Source of the DNA: Pinus tabuliformis
Lineage: Eukaryota; Streptophyta; Pinopsida; Pinales; Pinaceae
Assembly (NCBI GenBank): GCA_031772625.1
Contig: CM062819.1
Coordinates: forward strand, 1,232,520,955 to 1,232,584,954
Direction: 5' to 3'
DNA: 64,000 nt
The translations under genes were made by a program, and so were the position numbers. This document shows positions 1 through 10,984 of this stretch, in pieces (the first letter of the stretch is position 1; each line of letters opens with the position of its first letter). A model generated the notes under the pieces. It had not been told where the DNA came from. It worked only from the letters and a program-made list of their open reading frames with translations, and did not search any database.

Positions 1-239
1 GTTACGATGGATTTATTTTTGTCATTAGCATTTCCAGGTGGAATCATATGCATGTTGGGAGTGTGCCCTAGAAAAATGAGCTAATAATTGTTCACTGTAG
101 GAAAAGTGGCGTAAGATTGTAGCACTGGACATTGGATACGGACTTTGATCTTAGCAGTGGATTCTGGACTTCCTAGGAAGGACATGAATCCTGGTACTAC
201 TTTTTAGGGTGGAGGTGTGACCCTATGGATTCCCACATT

Positions 240-545
240 GATTGATATGGGCATTGTATCCTTTCATTTGTTGGTTGAGAAAATGTTCATATGTAAATAT
301 GTGTATATCATTGTAAATACCAAGTTGGATTTATAAATCTCCATAGACAATATATTTATTTGTTGGATGAGGAAAATGTGCATGAGTATATGTATTTGTT
401 ACTATAAATACCATAATGGGACGTGTTATAAAGCTTCAGTATGCAGTATGTTGTCATATTTTCAAAACGTTTTTCATTGTAAATATTGCAACGAGTTGTG
501 TTATAAAGTTCCATGAGTAGTATGTTTTTCTTTTCAATGGTCTTG
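240..545 (+). repeat. Degenerate tandem repeat in the B1 internal tail
   Basis: Three diverged units follow one another. Each has a TGTAAATAcc-like start and a TTATAAAg/TTATAAAt core, at about 313, 402 and 478. B2 has two related units in its internal tail (28075-28260, other strand). Units differ in length and are clearly decayed. This is non-coding element sequence; the short minus-strand open frame across it is not a gene. Confidence 0.5.
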
Positions 546-582
546 CTGGTTATAGGTATCATTGAACATTGAGGATGGTGTT

Positions 583-598
583 CCCCCAAGGAGGAGGG
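583..598 (+). promoter_or_regulatory. Polypurine tract of B1
   Basis: A purine run AAGGAGGAGGG lies directly before the LTR start, preceded by a block (GGATGGTGTTCCCCC) that is almost identical in B2 at 28003-28025 on the other strand. In LTR elements this is where plus-strand DNA synthesis is primed. Confidence 0.65.
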
Positions 599-601
599 TT
601 T

Positions 602-2544
602 TTTAAAAACCCCAGTTAAAAATTAATGTAAAAAGAAATATAAGACCAAGGTCATGGAACATGTATTCCAAGCTAAATGGTGGGAAAAACATTATAGTGG
701 ATGTTCATTTTGATTTATTATGGTTAAGGAAATTGGTAAAGGCAATGGCAAAGGCAAAGAGGCATTAATTGGCATTTTCTTTATGAAAATAATGGAAATT
801 AGGAGAAAAGGAAGGTGAAAGGTCAGATGTTTCCTGTGAGGAGGAAAATGAAGGAAAAAATAACGAAATTGAAGAAAAAAAAGGCCACAATGATAAAAGG
901 CTTATGAGGATCAGTTGGTATCTTTTGTCAGTTTTAGCTTGGAGCTCTCTATTATACTCTCTCTCATACTCTTGGACACTTATAGTTTTCTTGGAGCACT
1001 CTTGGAGGAGTGTGGCATACTTGGTGTTTTGGAGCAATAAGGTAAAGGAAGAGCATGAAAGTGTAAGAGGACATCGGGATCAGCAACTACAATGGTTTTT
1101 TCTTGTAGGTATTGAGTTGCATGTATGATTTCCATGATATTTTTGGCATGCATGGCATATGAATGTGGTTTATTGGTTATTATATGTCATTGGTATGGAG
1201 GATTTCTTGGATTGACAATGGTTTTCTCTAGCCTTTCCATTTCTTGGATAGTCATGGTGTTGTGGGTGTTGTGGGTATCTTTCCTTTTTTTTTCTGGTTG
1301 GTTCTCATTTTCCTTATTTCTATGGGTTGAGTTACTAGTTCTTGGAAGCCTTGGTTGGACACATGATATGGAATCCCTGTAACCACTTAGGTTGAGTTAT
1401 TAGTCCTGGAAATCCTAGTTGGACAAACGCTCTGGAAGCTCGAAAATAGATGTGTGTTGAGTTATTATTGTTGGAAGCCCTAGCTGGAACAAATGTTCTC
1501 GAGGCTTGGAAAGCTTAGTTAGAGACCAATCTAGTGATGGTTAGTGATGTCTAACCATGAGGTGGAATCATTGGTTGAGGGTTGAGATGGTTTGGCCTTT
1601 AGAAACCTGGTTCGGTTCTGGTTGATTTGTTTATCCCACATTCATGCCTGGAATATGACATGAGGGTGATTGGATGAAAGAGATATTTGGTTCAGACCAA
1701 TTTATGGTCAGGTGGTATGTGGAAGTCCCATATCCAGTTGGCCTATGCATTCATTAGTAAGAGCTCCTTCTCCTTAGCATTTCATGTGTAAATGTAATAG
1801 TTCATATGTGGTATCTATAGTTGTTGTATCCATGTTATTTATGTTGGTTATGAGTATTTTTTATGACAACTTTGAGTATGGCTCCCGTCATGTTTTGATT
1901 TGAAAATGAATGTACAATGAATATATGACCTAATGGATAATAATTCAGCTAATGTGATAAAGCATCAATGATTCTTAGTGATTTTTAGATAAGTATGAGA
2001 CCCCTATGCTCAGATTTGTTGTTATGACCTATAAAATGCATATTTGTGGCATGTTTGATGAAATGCTTGTCATGAATAATAGAGGTCCAGTTAATTCTTT
2101 GTTCAAGTATTTTCATTAGTATCATTGTTTTAATTTCATTTCTGGAGGTTTCATGAAGTTCTGGGCAGTGGCCTGAGATCTAGCCCTGAAAAAGTGGTAC
2201 AAAATCTGGGGTCACTAGCTAGCTCAAAAAGTCCCCAGTCACTGGCATGCCCTTGTTGTGGGAGAAACTGGAGGGTCCCAGTTACATGCATGCCCATGTC
2301 ATGTGAGCGACTGAGGCTCTAGGTTAGTAAAATGTCAATTTACCTCAAGGGGTGGTCACCTGGAAGGGATGGTTGGCTCCTGAAGGTTCTTTAACATGTG
2401 TAGAAGGTCATATTGGTTATGTTTTGTCACTTCCACTTCCTTAATTGTACATGGGGAGTTGAATTAGATCATATTAGCCTCTTGTCACATGTTTACCCTA
2501 GCGAACCGGTTAGCTTCGGTAAATGTGGGAGGAGTGTGGTTACA
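602..2544 (+). repeat. LTR of B1 (about 1.94 kb)
   Basis: This LTR aligns along its length with the 2.15-kb LTRs of B2. Shared landmarks are the AAAATAATGGAAATTAGG block near 787, a TGTAGGT block near 1104, TTGGTTCTCATTTTCC near 1298, a repeat zone at 1380-1530, a CCCACATTCATGCCTGG block near 1636 and the terminal GGTTACA. The repeat zone holds only two or three units, against about six in B2. Sequence after 2544 is unrelated to the family. Confidence 0.7.
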
Positions 2545-3600
2545 CGGTAGCCCTATTTCAACCCAACTAGATGATTTCTCAAAAATAAAAATGAATAGTA
2601 AATCAAAGTTACCTTTTTATGATGGAATTTTTTCATGAAATTATATTCTAACATCAGCATCCCACACATGTATGAATCCATCTCCAAAATATACATTACC
2701 AATATTCTCATTTTCTAGCACACATATCAAGGTATTCATACCTTCTTCATGGAGATGTCATAGTTAATCCTTCTAGTCAATATCAACTATTGATTCCTTA
2801 TCTTATCTCAAGGATGCATCTTCCCACAAACTCTTATTTCATTTTCTTCACATATTACTTTCCTTGGGATCACCTTTACATGGTTCTTTCAACTTAGGAA
2901 CCATGATTGTCACCACATCGAGTTCTCCATGAAGTCATATTATGTTGATTTCATCTTGTCAATATGAAGAGTTCAAGGCACATTGTTTATATGACATCAT
3001 GCATCAGTTTAATGGAAGAGTTTATTCTTTTCTCTTCATACTCATGAGATAGAGATTCAACCATCATTTCTGCAGCCAAATGATGACATGACTTTTTTTC
3101 TATTTATTACAAAATATATTATGCATAACTTTTCCTTCATTTGGTCATCTGTACTTCCTTCTAGCAACTTACTTTCCTTTCTTGAAGATAAACATACTTC
3201 AACTTGACATGCTGTGCATATTTATCATAATACTTTACCAGTGGATCCCACATAAGGTGGAATGTGGATTTTTTGTGAGGCACTTGCTTTTTCCATAGTA
3301 GGGGTGAACCTTCTCATAAATATTCTATTGGAGGATCTTGATGATCCTCATTATGCAAATGATCCTCTCTAATAATGATGATATATGATTATCTCTATTT
3401 ATCTTCTATCTTGTGAGATGACCTTCTCCAACCATATAGATTGCCACTTTGGTTGTCCTTATATGCTTCCAATGAAGATGCCATGATCTACTTCCTTTTT
3501 ATGATGATTGCTTCAACCGTATAGACTTCTACTTTGACTGAACTTTCATGCCACTATGATGATGTCATATCTATATCAACTATAGTGCATCCTATCATTC
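2545..3600. other. No gene seen; low-complexity stretch
   Basis: I see no protein domain, RNA gene or LTR boundary here. The last 300 bases are rich in GATGAT and CTTC words, much like the leader of copia element F (8240-8590), so this may be the remains of a similar leader. That is a resemblance in composition, not an alignment. Confidence 0.4.
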
Positions 3601-4593
3601 TGTTGACAGTGCTAGACCCACCAACATGTCAAGGGGATCTCCCCGGTAAGAAGTCCCAATTAGACCTCAGACCATTTGGTGTAGGAGTCCCAGCAGTGGG
3701 GTGTAAGGTAATGCCTTGACCACAGTGTTGCACAGAGGCAAGTAGAATAACTCTATCAACAGCAAGGGAGTGACTGATGCAGTGAGTCAAGGAAGGTGTA
3801 TGAGAGGTTCCAACACTTCGAAAGGGGAAGGAGGTGAAGGTGAGTTTCAAGTTGAAAGGGATCAGTCCCAACTTGGCTAGGAACACACAACACAAAGGAC
3901 ATGCATAGCTTCCATCATAGCAGCCTACTCAGATGCGGTAGTCACATCATACAAGGTAAGGTAACACGTACAACACTCATGGATCAGTCCAAGATGAGTG
4001 TGATGGTTGTTATAGAAAGTTTCAAGTGAAAGGTATGTCTAATGTCTGACAGAGAAATCAACACGAACAGTGAAAGCATTAACAACATATGCAATACATT
4101 AACAACAAGATTCATATAATTTCATGTGAATCATTTCATACACAAGTACATAAGTTAAACAACACATATCATTAAAGCAACCGGAGCAATCTAACTACAA
4201 TAACAACATATGCATGAAAATGTGTTGGCTCTTATTATATAAAGAAGTGTAAGTCACAATCATACAATACAACCATGTAAACCTGCTAGCCCCAATAGTG
4301 GAACATTACAGCCACATCCGCCTGCTCCTCCAAAGAGATGTACTAGCTTCATGCAATGGAGAAGCTAAGGCACTTTACAATACTATCCAAGCCTTCTTCA
4401 AAATAGTCTTAATAGAAGATTGATTGACCAAAAGCCTATACAATGAGTTATGAGGGACTATTTATATCAAAGGGTGGGGTGACCCTTGACATTCCCCTTT
4501 GTGATAGTTCAACTACCCTCATGACTCTTCACCTACTCTATGATTGTTACATCCAACAATTAACACTCGACTTACACTTGACATGACTCAACA
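3601..4593. repeat. Possible LTR (993 bp), orientation unclear
   Basis: The stretch begins TGTTGACAG and ends GACTCAACA, giving TG...CA ends with a short inverted repeat (TGTTGA/TCAACA), as in the F LTR. TATA-like boxes occur on both strands (TATATAAAG near 4238 on plus; GATATAAATAG near 4452 on minus). I see no matching 5-bp duplication (CATTC against GTAAA) and no primer site or polypurine tract beside it. A chance pair of ends is quite possible. Confidence 0.3.
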
Positions 4594-5412
4594 GTAAAAT
4601 GCACATGTACTCATGTGAGACCACATGGCTTGATCAAGCCTTGCAAGACATCACTGACACTCGGTCCGCTATGGTGAGACCAAATCTTTGACATGCTTGT
4701 GATGGTGAAGCTGGTGAGTTGATGCCAAACTTGGTCGTCTATGATGGTGTGCATGTACCTCATGGTGACATCTTGCTGAAGTGAACTCTTGCCTCCGTTG
4801 CAACCGATGCATTGGTTCAGCCCATTCATCCAACTCGTCTGCTAACATGTGCATGGTCTTCTTGGGTATGGTTGAAACGGCAACACGCTAATGCATAGTT
4901 TCTATGTTGATCTTCAAGTGTGTGCTTGTGGTCATGTGCATCAACTTGCCAAAGTACATGTTCAGCCCTAGTTGGACTTGCTTCTTGTCTTCACTGTGAC
5001 GAGTGTGTTGAATGGGTTGGATTGCATGCATGCGCTCAATGACATGCATGCTGTTGAATCCCCTGCATGTGATCAACAACACTTCTCACCATGTTTTCTC
5101 TATGTTAGCTGCTGGAATGGACCCTTAACTTGTACGAGTGTAGTTTTATCCGTGAGTGCATGTTGCACCCACTACTATTCCTATTCTTGTTGCAACTCAT
5201 TTGTCTTTTTGTGCATCTTCATGTTCTTCTTGATTTGTTGCTTTAGCACATGCAACTCCTTCTTTGTTCCATATTTTGCCTTCGATCAATTTTTATGTCG
5301 TATCATCACTTCATAGCCTGAGTCTCCAAAGTTTCTTTCATTATCAGTGGATATGCTTGATCTTGCAACTTTGTTCAGCCTTTGTGTTGTCAAGAAACTT
5401 CCTCTTGCATTA

Positions 5413-5449
5413 GCTGCATTTGCTACATTCGTTACATTCGCTGCATTCA
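5413..5449. repeat. 9-bp tandem repeat, four units
   Basis: Four consecutive units of the form GCTGCATTT, GCTACATTC, GTTACATTC and GCTGCATTC are visible. It is a short minisatellite with no coding role that I can see. Confidence 0.7.
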
Positions 5450-5769
5450 GTATGTTGCCTTCAACTATTATTCATGATGTTGATCGCTATGATGTTGCTG
5501 CTTGATGTCCTTGGCTACGAACAACTTGATGTCTTCGTGGGTAGGAAAGTCCATGGACACTTGATCGACTGCATCCCCAAGTGTGCTATGAACGGTGTCT
5601 TCGTCTCTGCTCTCTTAGAAACCATTGTACCTGTACTTCTAATAGGTAGATGAACACATGGGATACCTGAAGACATGGCAACACTCATGGCAAGCAATCT
5701 GTCAATCGAAAACCAAAATGAACATGAGAACTGACTTGCAACATACCTAGGTGCATGATCATGAAGGTT

Positions 5770-6110
5770 GCACAATTTTGGCTAGGAGGTCGGGAGACCG
5801 ATTGCCAAGACTGCACAAGGCATAGTATGGGCTACTGGGACTACTAGAATTTCGCAATGTATAATCCAGTCTGGCTATTGACTACTGGGATTGCGCAATG
5901 CGCAATTCTAGCTAGGAAGGATTGCTGGCCTAGGGACAAATTTGCGCAATTTCTTGGGCCAAGTAGCCACTGTCCTCCAGAAATGTGAAAAACAGTCCTA
6001 GAAGCTATTGCTGGGCAGGAATGCACAAATCTGGAGAGGAAGGTGAGCCTTCCTTCCCCATATTTCACAATGCAGCCTTGGTGAAGGCAGAGCCCAAGCC
6101 AAGGTTGGCC
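5770..6110. repeat. Cluster of TTGCGCAA-like motifs, first block
   Basis: Irregularly spaced degenerate copies of a palindromic core (TTGCGCAA, TGCGCAAT, TTGCACAA, TTTCGCAA) sit within related flanks such as CTACTGGGA, CTAGCTAGGA and GGAAGG. Spacing is roughly 45-60 bases. The same set of words returns at 6810-7050. Confidence 0.55.
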
Positions 6111-6809
6111 CGACTCACTTACAGGCAACTGAAATCAAGTTAGTGAATGCATGGTGACACTAAGTGATAGAAGAAGTGATTAACAGTGCATGCAAAACAT
6201 GAATGAAAGATTCATCAAACAGATCAACATGCATGTGGGTGAGGCAGTTTCCTGGTTGGGCGAACATCTATGCAAAACAGTTTCATGCATGTGACAACAG
6301 TGAGATAGCAACAAAAATTAAAACAAAGCTAGGACAAGCTATTATACATGTAAATGATAGAAAGCATTCAAATAAATCAAGAAAAAAATATTCCCACAAC
6401 TGAAAACACAAAAAGTTACAGAAATGCAACACAAGGCATGGGAAGCGGGCTTACCCCAAAAACAACTGAGCTGAATGCGCCGATTGCTCCTAGATGTGAT
6501 GTGGGATGCCAGAGATGCAAGGTTGAAGTGAGGAATGATATCTGCAGCATCCAATTGATGAGTTTTGATAACATCGAGGTTGTGATGTGCATGCCACGAA
6601 TCTGGGTGAAGCGACACTTGGTGGGATATTTCTGAATTGCTCCTTGCATGTAACCTCCAATTGCTAAACATAGATCCCTGAGACAAGGGATGCCTTTGCA
6701 TGTTGCCTTGGGAGAAGCAACCTATGCATGCAATTCTGTTTTGCTCAGTCCCAGAGGGAACCAGTCAACTTAGCCGCACATGCAAGAGACTGCTTGACTA
6801 CTGGAGAAA

Positions 6810-7050
6810 AATGTGCATTTCTAGCTACGAGCTGGGCTGACTCCCCAAGAATTTTGCACAATGTTTAGGTAGAGCAGATGACTGCTGCCCAGATTTGCAC
6901 AAATCATGGGCTGAATAGCCTGCTACTGGGAAAATTTGTGCAAATCCTAATGGGAGGGTTGGCTGGCAAGATTGCACAATCCTGGAGCCCAATAGGCTCT
7001 CAGAGACGATTGCGCAATTCCTGGAGGGAAGGTTGGTTTCCCTCCAAAAA
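6810..7050. repeat. Cluster of TTGCGCAA-like motifs, second block
   Basis: This is a second run of the unit seen at 5770-6110, with cores TTTGCACAA, TTTGTGCAAAT, TTGCACAAT and TTGCGCAAT, each followed by CCTGG or GGG-rich flanks. About 700 unrelated bases separate the two blocks, which suggests one array split by an insertion or a dispersed duplication. Confidence 0.55.
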
Positions 7051-8588
7051 TGAAAAATTTTCAAGGGGAACCTGCTCAGCCTACAGCTAGACCAGGTCCG
7101 GGTGAGCAGCGTGTGAGGGGAATGGATCAACTATGATCAATAAGTAGCCTTTGTGTGAGGAAAACACTTGAAGATTAAGTACTTGATGAAGCAAGACAAA
7201 GTGTTGTGTAAGGTTGGTAGGGAGGCTCTAAAATAGGCTAAGGAAAAATTTTGGAGGGTAGTTGTAGCCGCTACAACATATTCTTGTGATGCATTCCATT
7301 ATGACTACTATATTCTTGCAAACAAAGTGGAGGTTATTTCAGTCATAATAAAGGTATTTCATTTCCTCCTTCTTTGACATCTTCTTTTCAAGTTCTTCTA
7401 TTTCTTTGGTTATATGGGATTGATTTCTATATTTCATTTGCTTGTTGTCCTTCTTGAGTTTAGGACAATTCCTCTTAAAATTCCCATATTCATTACAATC
7501 AATTCATTGGATCTTTGATATGTCAAGCTTATTATTTTTCTAAGGATAAAACTTTCCAAACTTCCCTTTCTTTCTAGCCATAGCTACATATGCTTGAGTT
7601 TGTTCACTTGATCCAACATCTCTCTTTTCCTTCAACCTAGTTTCTTCAATCTTACATAATGACCAATTTCACTGAATGGAGTGGCTTCCTTCTTTCCATA
7701 TATACTTAATACAAAGTTGCTCCATTCATCAAGTAGTGAATTGAGCACACCATTGGTCATTTCTTTATCAGACATTATTTCCCCTAGCTCTTGTAGTTGA
7801 TATTTATTTGAGATACCCTCATAAGGTATGAGGCTACACCTTATTTCTTTGATACCTTCATCTTGTATAGTTTGGTTCTTAATGATATAACTTCTCCTTC
7901 AATGCTTACAAAAAACAATTCTACCAACTTTTCATAGATTTCTTTTGATGTCTCCATCTTTGCTACATAAGGGATGAGTGAATCCTTGATTGATTCTATG
8001 AGGATTATTTGAGTCCTTACTTCTCCTTTCATGTATTTTGATAGTGCTTGAGATTTATCTTGAGATGGTTTGGAGATTGAACATTTAACATATTCGATAA
8101 CTTCATTCTATATGAGGATCAAATCTATCCTATTCTTCCATGTAAGGAAATTTGACGACCCAACCAATTTGTTTCTTTCCTTGCAGAATGAAGTCATGTT
8201 GATAGTACATTCAAACATAAAAATAAATATACTTACTTGTCAGGGAAGATAATCCTTGATGATGATATATTCAACTTGATTCCTTATTGATGATGTTGAT
8301 TATTGGATATGCCTTCTTGATGATGATTTCTTCCTTCAAAAGATAATGTTTATTCTTCAATGGAGATGCCCTTCTTTAGAGATGAGATTCTTTCTTCAGT
8401 GTGAGGGATATGGCCTTGATTCTTTTGATGATAAGGTTCTCTTCTAGATGATGATTTTTAGAATGTGTGAGCTTCCCATGAATGCTTCAAGTGTAGAGTA
8501 CTTCTTGATGATATCCTTGTGCTCAACCTTTACATATCCTTCTTGAATTGATGATCTTCAAGATTCCTCTTCTTGTCTTGTCACCTTA

Positions 8589-8600
8589 GCTCTGACACCA
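8589..8600 (-). promoter_or_regulatory. Primer-binding site of F
   Basis: On the minus strand this reads TGGTGTCAGAGC directly after the LTR end, close to the TGGTATCAGAGC site that pairs with initiator methionine tRNA in many plant LTR elements. Confidence 0.7.
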
Positions 8601-9699
8601 TGTTGAGAAATCTAGGGGAAACTTAATTAGATGATTTTTGTAACATTTATTACTGCTTGTGATGTATTTTTACTTTAACTTGATTAAATTCTTATTTCTT
8701 GATTATTATTTTGTTTTCTATCATCAAACAACTGCCAAACAATGAGAGAAGAAGACACAAGATATAGGCTATAAAACACGACTAAAACCTCTCCCCTTGA
8801 GGTTAAAAACCACAAGAACTCTTCTCTTCTTATATAATTCAAATGATGAATTACAATACCTATGAAACTTGAAAAATACCCCTCCAATAACATGTCAAAC
8901 TTACTTCTTGATGATATTTTTGTACACAACTTACAACAACGAACTTCTCTAACAACTTTGACTGCAACAAATTTTCTAGCAACTTTGACCCCAACAAATT
9001 TTACAAAAATTTCGACCCCAACAAATTTTACAACAACTTGGACCCTAAAAACTTTTCCAAAAACTTTGATCCCACCAACTTATCTACAAATTTGATCCCA
9101 ACAACTTCTCCAGTAAATTTGACCCTAGCAATTTTTTCAACAACTTCAATCTAGCAGCTTTAGAATTTCGTTGCACATGAGAGAGAAAGAGAGAGACCCA
9201 AAAAAATTGACTATTTCTTCCCACTTGAACTTTGCTTTCCTGAGGAATTATTCCTTTTAATATCATACTTATTCTCTTGCTTCTATGTATGTGTTTGATT
9301 CTTGCTACAATTGAGTTTTAATTCCTCTTATATATAGGATTTCTAGGGGTATGAATTTCCCCCATGTGGTTGACTTGATATTTCATGTAACCTGACTTGT
9401 TGCAGCTAGGTTGACTTGTCTTTGAGGGTATTTTATGACTCAAATAAATTCATTTTACATATTACAAGATGCCCAAAGGGGCCTTGCATATTATAACTAC
9501 TCAATTGACTCTCATACTTTATGACAAATCCCTAGAAGCACTCAATAGGTGCTTGACCTATAAATAAAATGACCTTGAGCATGAAATCCATGTTTCAAAA
9601 CAATAATAATAAAATTAAATCTTTCTATTTTCATCAAATACATAAAATCATGATTACATTAGAAATTATGAAGACCAAACCTAGTTACACTTTTCAACA
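8601..9699 (-). repeat. 5' LTR of F (1,099 bp)
   Basis: On the plus strand it starts TGTTGAGAAATC and ends TTTTCAACA, so the ends form a TGTTGA/TCAACA inverted repeat. The minus strand carries a TATA-like CTATATATAAG near 9328-9338. The far half of the LTR contains a 27-bp tandem repeat. The boundary is fixed on one side by the primer-binding site. Confidence 0.7.
8936..9165. repeat. 27-bp tandem repeat inside the F LTR
   Basis: About eight diverged units follow the pattern CAACAAATTTTACAACAACT plus a TTGACCC-like end, with a 27-base period. Because 27 is a multiple of three, the plus strand stays open and reads as a repeating TNF...TLTP peptide. It lies inside an LTR, so I treat it as a minisatellite and not a gene. 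Confidence 0.75.
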
Positions 9700-10029
9700 C
9701 ATATGCCAAAGTTACGACCCTCAGAAGTTGGTGTAACAACTAACCCCAATGAGGCCCACACACTTTTGGCACTTCATCTCCTAAGGTTATGTTTTTCTAT
9801 TTTTAGGGTTTTCCATTATTTCTCAATAATAAAAAGGCCTTCAAGCCTCATTGTAACATAGTTTAGAGGCATGTAGTCGTCACATATCTTCTCAAAGATA
9901 AGCTACCATAGCCCAAGCTAGTTTATTTCCATTCTGCATGTCAACAATTCTTAGTATTTGTTATTAATTGATGGAAGTTTAGTTTTCACTGTAGCTCTTT
10001 ATTTATGTTTAGTTTGACATGTCATTTTG
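9700..10029. other. No gene; LTR-like debris
   Basis: The stretch AAAGGCCTTCAAGCC near 9836 and the following TTGTAACATAG resemble the transcribed end of a plant LTR, and a similar block lies near 20230. No second copy or boundary is visible, so I assign no element. Confidence 0.3.
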
Positions 10030-10541
10030 TTCCTACATAAATCCAGATCAGCAGAGAGGGTCAAATATTTGGAAAGTGTTAGTGTAAGTTTGACATCATC
10101 AAAAGAGGTCTTGTTTGGCTGGTAGGAAATGGATGTAAAATTGATATAAGAAAGGACCTATGGACAAGAGGTAATGGCATGAAAATAATATCCTTAAATA
10201 TGGCATTGGCATTAAAGTGTAGAGGCAATTCTCTACTTTTTGAAACAATTGATCCAGGAGCTAATGAGATGTCTCTAAGACCTTAGAAATCAATTAACAA
10301 TCTGGGCCTATTAGGGAACCTAGCTTTGGAATGGTCACAATTTGTCTTTCCACTCACACAAAATGGAATTGGATTGAGTAGAGACCCTGGAAAACTCATA
10401 TGGAAAATGATTAAAGAGACAAGATGGTGACAAGGAAACTAACTTATGAAGTGATAATGACACAAGAAGCATAATTAGTCTCGTTTTAGTGGTATAAAGT
10501 TGTTTGGAAATCATGATGTCCTTTAAAGTCCCCCCTCTTTT
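10030..10541 (+). mobile_element. LINE2, upstream part (L1-type LINE, 5' truncated)
   Basis: The plus strand encodes the segment after the reverse transcriptase of plant L1-type LINEs: GLVWLVGNGCKIDIRKDLWT (about 10110-10170), matching the W-x-VGNG-x-x-I-x-x-W-x-D-x-W pattern of that family. No endonuclease or RT core is present, so the copy is 5' truncated. The reading frame is broken. Copia element E is inserted at 10541/10542 and the LINE resumes at 15373. Confidence 0.65.
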
Positions 10542-10973
10542 TGTAGGCTTTAACCCCATACAGAAAATACCTGCATACGAATTCTAAGAATAGAAAATAA
10601 ACAATGTGAGAGCATAACACATAAAACACATATACACAGAGATTTTCCCCTAGATCCCAAAACCAGTACTACCAACTTGATTTTCATTATGTTCCTTTTA
10701 ATGTTACAATACATATATATACAGGATGAAGCATCCAATACCATGGACCAAAAAACCATCACACCCAAAACATGTGCTAAAACCATGCACAAAACCATAG
10801 GTAGGTTTGTCCTACCTAATATAGGGTCCCAAAAAAAATTCCCTGGGACATTGCCTCGAACCACGTAGATGGGGGCTACTAGCCCCCCTCAAACCCCCTG
10901 TGACCCCCCCCGTTGCACAATCAGTGCAACAAAGGGGGGGCTAATCATGGAAATAATATAACACAACCCAACA
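10542..10973 (-). repeat. 3' LTR of E (432 bp)
   Basis: Plus-strand ends are TGTAGGCTTTAA and CAACCCAACA. It aligns with the other LTR but carries about 30 extra bases near 10760 and a G/C-run segment of about 70 bases (10868-10945) with nested palindromes that is missing or collapsed in the partner. Confidence 0.85.
10868..10945. repeat. Nested palindromes of G and C runs in the E 3' LTR
   Basis: GGGGGCTACTAGCCCCC is a direct hairpin. GTTGCACAATCAGTGCAAC is a second one, and it is itself enclosed by a run of eight C and a run of seven G. The partner LTR has only GGGGGGCTAG at the matching place. Confidence 0.75.
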
Positions 10974-10984
10974 TTCTCCCATTG
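10974..10984 (-). promoter_or_regulatory. Polypurine tract of E
   Basis: On the minus strand CAATGGGAGAA lies directly before the 3' LTR. It is short and only moderately purine-rich, but its position fits. Confidence 0.55.

Larger units (their letters stand above)
1..2544 (+). mobile_element. B1: 3' part of a non-coding LTR element (B family)
   Basis: This is the right-hand end of an LTR element on the plus strand: internal tail (1-601) followed by one LTR (602-2544). It is recognised by comparison with the complete copy B2 on the opposite strand at 25842-41221. The reverse complement of 27990-28440 aligns along 100-598, including the polypurine tract. The LTR ends in GTGGTTACA, matching the B2 LTR end GGTGTTACA. 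No gag or pol domain is visible, as in B2. The 5' part lies outside the window. The LTR start is decayed, so position 602 is placed by alignment. The copy is old, and I infer it was moved by another element's enzymes. Confidence 0.75.
4594..7344. other. No recognisable gene; decayed non-coding sequence
   Basis: Short open frames on both strands show no family I recognise. One minus-strand stretch near 5130-5320 reads as a lysine- and glutamine-rich possible coiled coil and could be a worn gag, but the support is weak. The notable content is a 9-bp repeat (5413-5449) and two clusters of TTGCGCAA-like motifs, annotated separately. Confidence 0.4.
7345..9699 (-). mobile_element. F: Ty1/copia fragment (gag, leader and 5' LTR)
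   Basis: A minus-strand copia element keeps only its 5' end. From its 5' side it has the LTR (8601-9699), a tRNA primer site (8589-8600), a GATGAT-rich leader and a gag region (about 7390-8100). The gag shows a UBN2-type stretch (SLIPYVAKMETSKEIYEKL) and a CCHC-like knuckle (CNEYGNFKRNC). Protease, integrase and RT are not found to the left, so the element is truncated near 7345. The coding part is broken in several places. With only one LTR its age cannot be read, but it looks old. Confidence 0.7.

Noticed and set aside
765-1382. Open frames of 70-90 codons, some with hydrophobic stretches, in the B1 LTR
   Set aside because: They lie inside an LTR. Related frames in B2 and B4 differ in length and sequence, as expected of chance frames in a repeated sequence.
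4972-5653. Plus-strand frames of 114 and 77 codons with cysteine-rich or hydrophobic stretches
   Set aside because: No family resemblance and no promoter or splice context; the region looks like worn repeat sequence. The cysteines come from TGC/TGT-rich repeats.
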